Shown piece after piece: positions 61,570 through 64,000 of a stretch of 64,000 bases of DNA. Made by a program: the position numbers and the translations under genes. Source of the stretch: Streptomyces stelliscabiei (GTDB lineage: Bacteria; Actinomycetota; Actinomycetes; Streptomycetales; Streptomycetaceae); NCBI RefSeq assembly GCF_014873495.1, contig NZ_JADBGF010000001.1, positions 9,796,001 to 9,860,000 on the forward strand. Reading direction: 5' to 3'. Numbering within the stretch: position 1 is the first letter of the stretch; every line of letters begins with the position of its first letter. A model generated the notes under the pieces. The model saw nothing but the letters and a program-made list of their open reading frames with translations, was not told the origin of the DNA and did not search any database.

Positions 61570-61920
61570 GAGCCCTCGTTCCTCATGGTGGGGGTGCCGA
61601 GGCCGATGTCGGTTCCCGTGGGCGAGATTGTGCATCGCTCCGGCCGGACACCGACACCGAGCGGACACCGACATCGAGTTCCTTCGACTTCGCCCAGCCA
61701 CCCCGCGGGAGAGGGCGAGCGGAGGGTCCCCTCCCAGAGGACGACGTTCCTGTTCCGTCAGGCGTCCCGGTCTTCCGCCCGGTACTGACGTCTGCTGGAC
61801 GTCCGAGACCTGACCGGCGGCGCTGCCGGTGCTGCTCCAGGGACCTAGTGAATCACCTGCGGAGTTGGCATGGTTGCCGTCACCTGCCTCGCAGTCCAAC
61901 GTCCAGTAGGGAGCGGCCGC

Positions 61921-62865
61921 ATGAGCCAACAGCAGAAGACTTTCCGTGCTGTAGAGGTCGGCGACGGAAGTGATGGGCGATGGGCAACCCATACACAGGC
62001 CTTGTGGCCGCTCGCGGAGGAGTGGATGACCGAGGAGGGGCGGACCTTAGAGGGGGCGAACCGTGCTCGGAAGCTGTTCGAGACGCACATGCCGGAGCTG
62101 GTTCCCGTTCTGGACCGCCTCTCCGGGCAGCTCGACCGGCCCGACGGGGAAACCTTTCTCACCCTCGCCGCCCTGCGGCCGTTCTTCTCGGGCTGCACTC
62201 AGATCGGCGGCAACGGCACTCTGTTGCGCAACTACGACTTCAGCCCCGACGAGTGTGAGGGCACCATTGTCTCCTCCCACTTTCTCCGACCGGTGATCGG
62301 AATGCAGGATGCCGCCTGGGGCTTGCTGGACGGGATGAACGACGCCGGACTCGCGGTGTCACTCACCTTCGGTGGACGATTCGTCCACGGCCCTGGCTTC
62401 GCCATCCTCATCGTCCTGCGCTACCTGTTGGAGACATGTGACACCGTCGATGAGGCAGTCGGCAGGCTGCGGTCCCTACCCATCGCGATCCCGCAGAACG
62501 TGACGCTCGTCGACTCCGAGCAGGCGGTGACGGTGTTCGTGGGGCCTGACATCGCGATGACCGAGGCCGCGGACGCCTGCGCCGCCAACCACCAGCACGA
62601 GCCGGTTCCTGAGGAGCAGGAGCGGTTCTCCCGGACCCAGGAGCGGCTGAAGGCTGTTCGTGCAGCGGGTACAGAAGTGGCGGCGATGTTGCGGCCGCCG
62701 CTGTACCAATCCGCGTACGACGAGGGATTGGGAACGGTTTACACCGCCCGCTACCGGCCGTCCGAGGGCCGTGTGACCTACTACTGGCCGGGCGAATCCT
62801 GGGAACATTCCTTCGACGGCTTCACTCCGGGATCCCGCACCGTGACCATCGGCCAAGCCGACTGA
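61921..62865 (+). CDS. C45-type (penicillin acyltransferase-like) autoproteolytic hydrolase
   Basis: A 314-residue Ntn-hydrolase-fold protein. The probable nucleophile is Cys92 in FFSGCTQIGGNGTLLRNYDF. GLLDGMNDAGLAVSLTFGGR and LVDSEQAVTVFVGPDIA follow, as in the C45 family (isopenicillin N acyltransferase and relatives). These enzymes cut themselves before the cysteine and then act on amide bonds; the substrate is unknown. GGGAG lies eight bases before ATG 61921. Confidence 0.8.
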   Translation: MSQQQKTFRAVEVGDGSDGRWATHTQALWPLAEEWMTEEGRTLEGANRARKLFETHMPELVPVLDRLSGQLDRPDGETFLTLAALRPFFSGCTQIGGNGTLLRNYDFSPDECEGTIVSSHFLRPVIGMQDAAWGLLDGMNDAGLAVSLTFGGRFVHGPGFAILIVLRYLLETCDTVDEAVGRLRSLPIAIPQNVTLVDSEQAVTVFVGPDIAMTEAADACAANHQHEPVPEEQERFSRTQERLKAVRAAGTEVAAMLRPPLYQSAYDEGLGTVYTARYRPSEGRVTYYWPGESWEHSFDGFTPGSRTVTIGQAD

Positions 62866-62960
62866 GCGGGTCCGTCGATGCCTTCGGCGCGGTGACGGAC
62901 GCGCTTCAGAGGGCGCCACGGCGTACGGACGCTGGTCGCCTCGTCCGGCGTTACGGGCTG

Positions 62961-62986
62961 GTGGCGGTGGCGGTGGCGGTGGCGGT
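62961..62986. repeat. GTGGCG hexanucleotide repeat
   Basis: Four-plus head-to-tail copies of GTGGCG in a gene-free gap. Likely slippage. Confidence 0.75.
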
Positions 62987-63073
62987 CCGGTCGGGGGTGG
63001 AAAGGCTTACGAATCCCTGACGGCCGGGCGTCGTCCGGTCCGGGGTCGGGCGGGTCGTCGTACGGTCGGCGGC

Positions 63074-63275
63074 ATGTTGATCCTGGTCACCGGGGGTGCG
63101 GGCTTCATCGGCTCGTACGTCGTCACCGCTCTCAACGGCGCCGGGCACGAGGTACGCGTCCTCGACGCCCTGCTGCCGGCCGCGTCGCGCCGTCGATCCC
63201 CGAAGGGGTGGACTGGCGGCACGCGGACGTCCGCGACGTCACGGCCGTGGCCGACGCCCTGCGAGGTGTCGACGA
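63074..63275 (+). pseudogene. 5' fragment of an NAD-dependent epimerase gene, frameshifted
   Basis: From an ATG at 63074 the frame reads MLILVTGGAGFIGSYVVTAL and AGHEVRVLDALLPA, the Rossmann start of extended-SDR epimerases. After a one-base change between about 63175 and 63200 the frame moves to IPEGVDWRHADVRDVTAVAD and ends at DALRGVD. Beyond 63275 the epimerase sequence is gone and the flank of an IS5-like element follows. Confidence 0.72.
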
Positions 63276-63315
63276 TCGGGGACCGGGCCCTGGAGATCGA
63301 GCCGATCTCATCGCG

Positions 63316-63342
63316 GGGGCCGCCCGGACGGCGGGCGGCCCC
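63316..63342. terminator. perfect hairpin upstream of the IS5-like transposase
   Basis: GGGGCCGCCCG (63316-63326) pairs perfectly with CGGGCGGCCCC (63332-63342) over a 5-base loop. It may be a terminator that shields the element from outside transcription or a relic of a lost gene's end. Confidence 0.55.
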
Positions 63343-63369
63343 GGCAGCACTGCAGAGGGCCAACCCGTG

Positions 63370-64000
63370 ATGCGTCTCCGCCGCTATCCCTCGGACACCA
63401 CCAACGCCGAATGGGCCCTGCTCGAACCCCTGCTGCCCACACGGGCCTGCGACACCAGCCGCGGCGGCCGGCCGGCCGGAGAAGCATCCCCGCCGCGACA
63501 TCGTCGACGCGATCCGCTATGTCGTGGACACGGACTGCGAATGGCGGGCTTTACCTGCGGATTTCCCGCCCTGGCGCACGGTCTGGGGCTTCATGGCCCG
63601 CTGGGCCGCGGCCGGTGTCGTCGGCCAGATCCGCGACCAGCTCTCCGGGCGGATCCGCCGCGAGATGGGCAAAGGCCCCCGCGCGGTCGCCACCGTCATC
63701 GACTCCCAGTCCGTGAAGGCCGCGGAGACCGTCGGTAAGGACTCGCGTGGCTACGACGCGGGAAAGAAAATCAATGGACGCAAGCGGCATCTCGTGGTCG
63801 ACACCCGCGGCCTGCCCCTGATGGTAATGGTCACTCCGGCCGACTTGCACGACTCCGCAGCGGCGAAGGAGGTCCTCTTCCGCCTCCGGCTGATGCACCC
63901 CGAGATCGCCCTTGCCTGGGCCGACCGGGCCTACGCGGGCAAGCTCGTGACCTGGGCCAAGCGACACCTGAACCTCACGATCAAGACCGTCAGCCGTCCG
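63370..64000 (+). pseudogene. IS5-family transposase, frameshifted, runs off the right edge
   Basis: ATG 63370 opens MRLRRYPSDTTNAEWALLEP, typical of IS5-like transposases. At 63468-63480 a CCGG unit appears three times where two would keep the frame. The expected EKHPRRDIVDAIRYVVDT therefore continues in the next frame, through ATVIDSQSVKAAETVG (first catalytic Asp) and KRHLVVDTRGLPLMV (second) to the window end. The +4 change makes the copy inactive unless ribosomes shift there. Confidence 0.82.

Noticed and set aside
1..64000. tRNA, rRNA or riboswitch genes
   Set aside because: I looked for conserved T-arm and acceptor patterns and for known riboswitch cores, and found nothing I could support by eye. 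A covariance-model search would be decisive.

Overview
The window is very GC-rich, its coding frames have strongly G/C-biased third positions, and it carries gene sets typical of Streptomyces: a light-type carotenoid cluster with LitR/LitS-like regulators, actinobacterial iron boxes, DUF5685 and DUF4232 proteins, and many one-component regulators. It is most likely chromosomal DNA of a Streptomyces, probably from an arm-like accessory region. No rRNA, tRNA, replication or core ribosomal genes were seen, and at least six truncated or frameshifted genes and two insertion-sequence remnants are present.

Layout. 1-9.6 kb: the end of a SpoIIE-type phosphatase, a two-component system, a small kinase, a SnoaL/SgcJ-like protein behind a SoxR/MerR-type promoter, an SPFH/RHH pair with a palindromic operator candidate, a shortened DUF1062 protein, a GntR/amine-oxidoreductase pair, and a DUF4232 lipoprotein. 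10.2-21.5 kb: a complete isorenieratene-type carotenoid cluster. crtU-crtT-crtY and an ECF sigma gene (litS-like) lie on the minus strand. crtE-crtI-crtB, a Rieske DUF5914 gene and a B12-binding MerR gene (litR-like) lie on the plus strand. The divergent control region holds ten degenerate 21-22 bp repeats. 21.6-25.1 kb: a scar region with an SDR fragment, a broken IS630 transposase, two direct copies of a 39-bp sequence, an LRV repeat protein and the C-terminal part of a UvrA-like protein.

25.4-35.5 kb: a DUF5685 protein, then a fructan/fructose utilisation locus (secreted GH32 enzyme, monooxygenase-like protein, sugar kinase, FrcBCA-type ABC importer, LacI regulator). Its two control regions carry four boxes of the same 14-bp operator with identical 16-bp spacing. 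36.2-43.7 kb: a Ser/Thr kinase with an extracytoplasmic domain, a MerR/sliding-clamp fusion with a MerR-type promoter, a DUF485/solute-symporter pair, and a lipoprotein.

43.7-54.7 kb is the most interesting part. Two divergent operons flank a pair of iron-box-like sites. The minus operon encodes a 2OG-Fe(II) dioxygenase, SbnB-, SbnH- and SbnA-like enzymes (the L-2,3-diaminopropionate module and the decarboxylase of staphyloferrin B synthesis) and a MATE exporter. The plus operon encodes a complete family-5 (Dpp/Opp/Nik-type) ABC importer. No NIS synthetase or NRPS lies in the window, so this looks like a compact, possibly undescribed metallophore make-export-import system. 54.8-64 kb: a secreted AMIN-like protein, a hotdog-like protein, a GyrI-like protein, a large S8 protease, a TetR remnant, a C45-type hydrolase, a broken epimerase gene, and an IS5-like transposase running off the edge.
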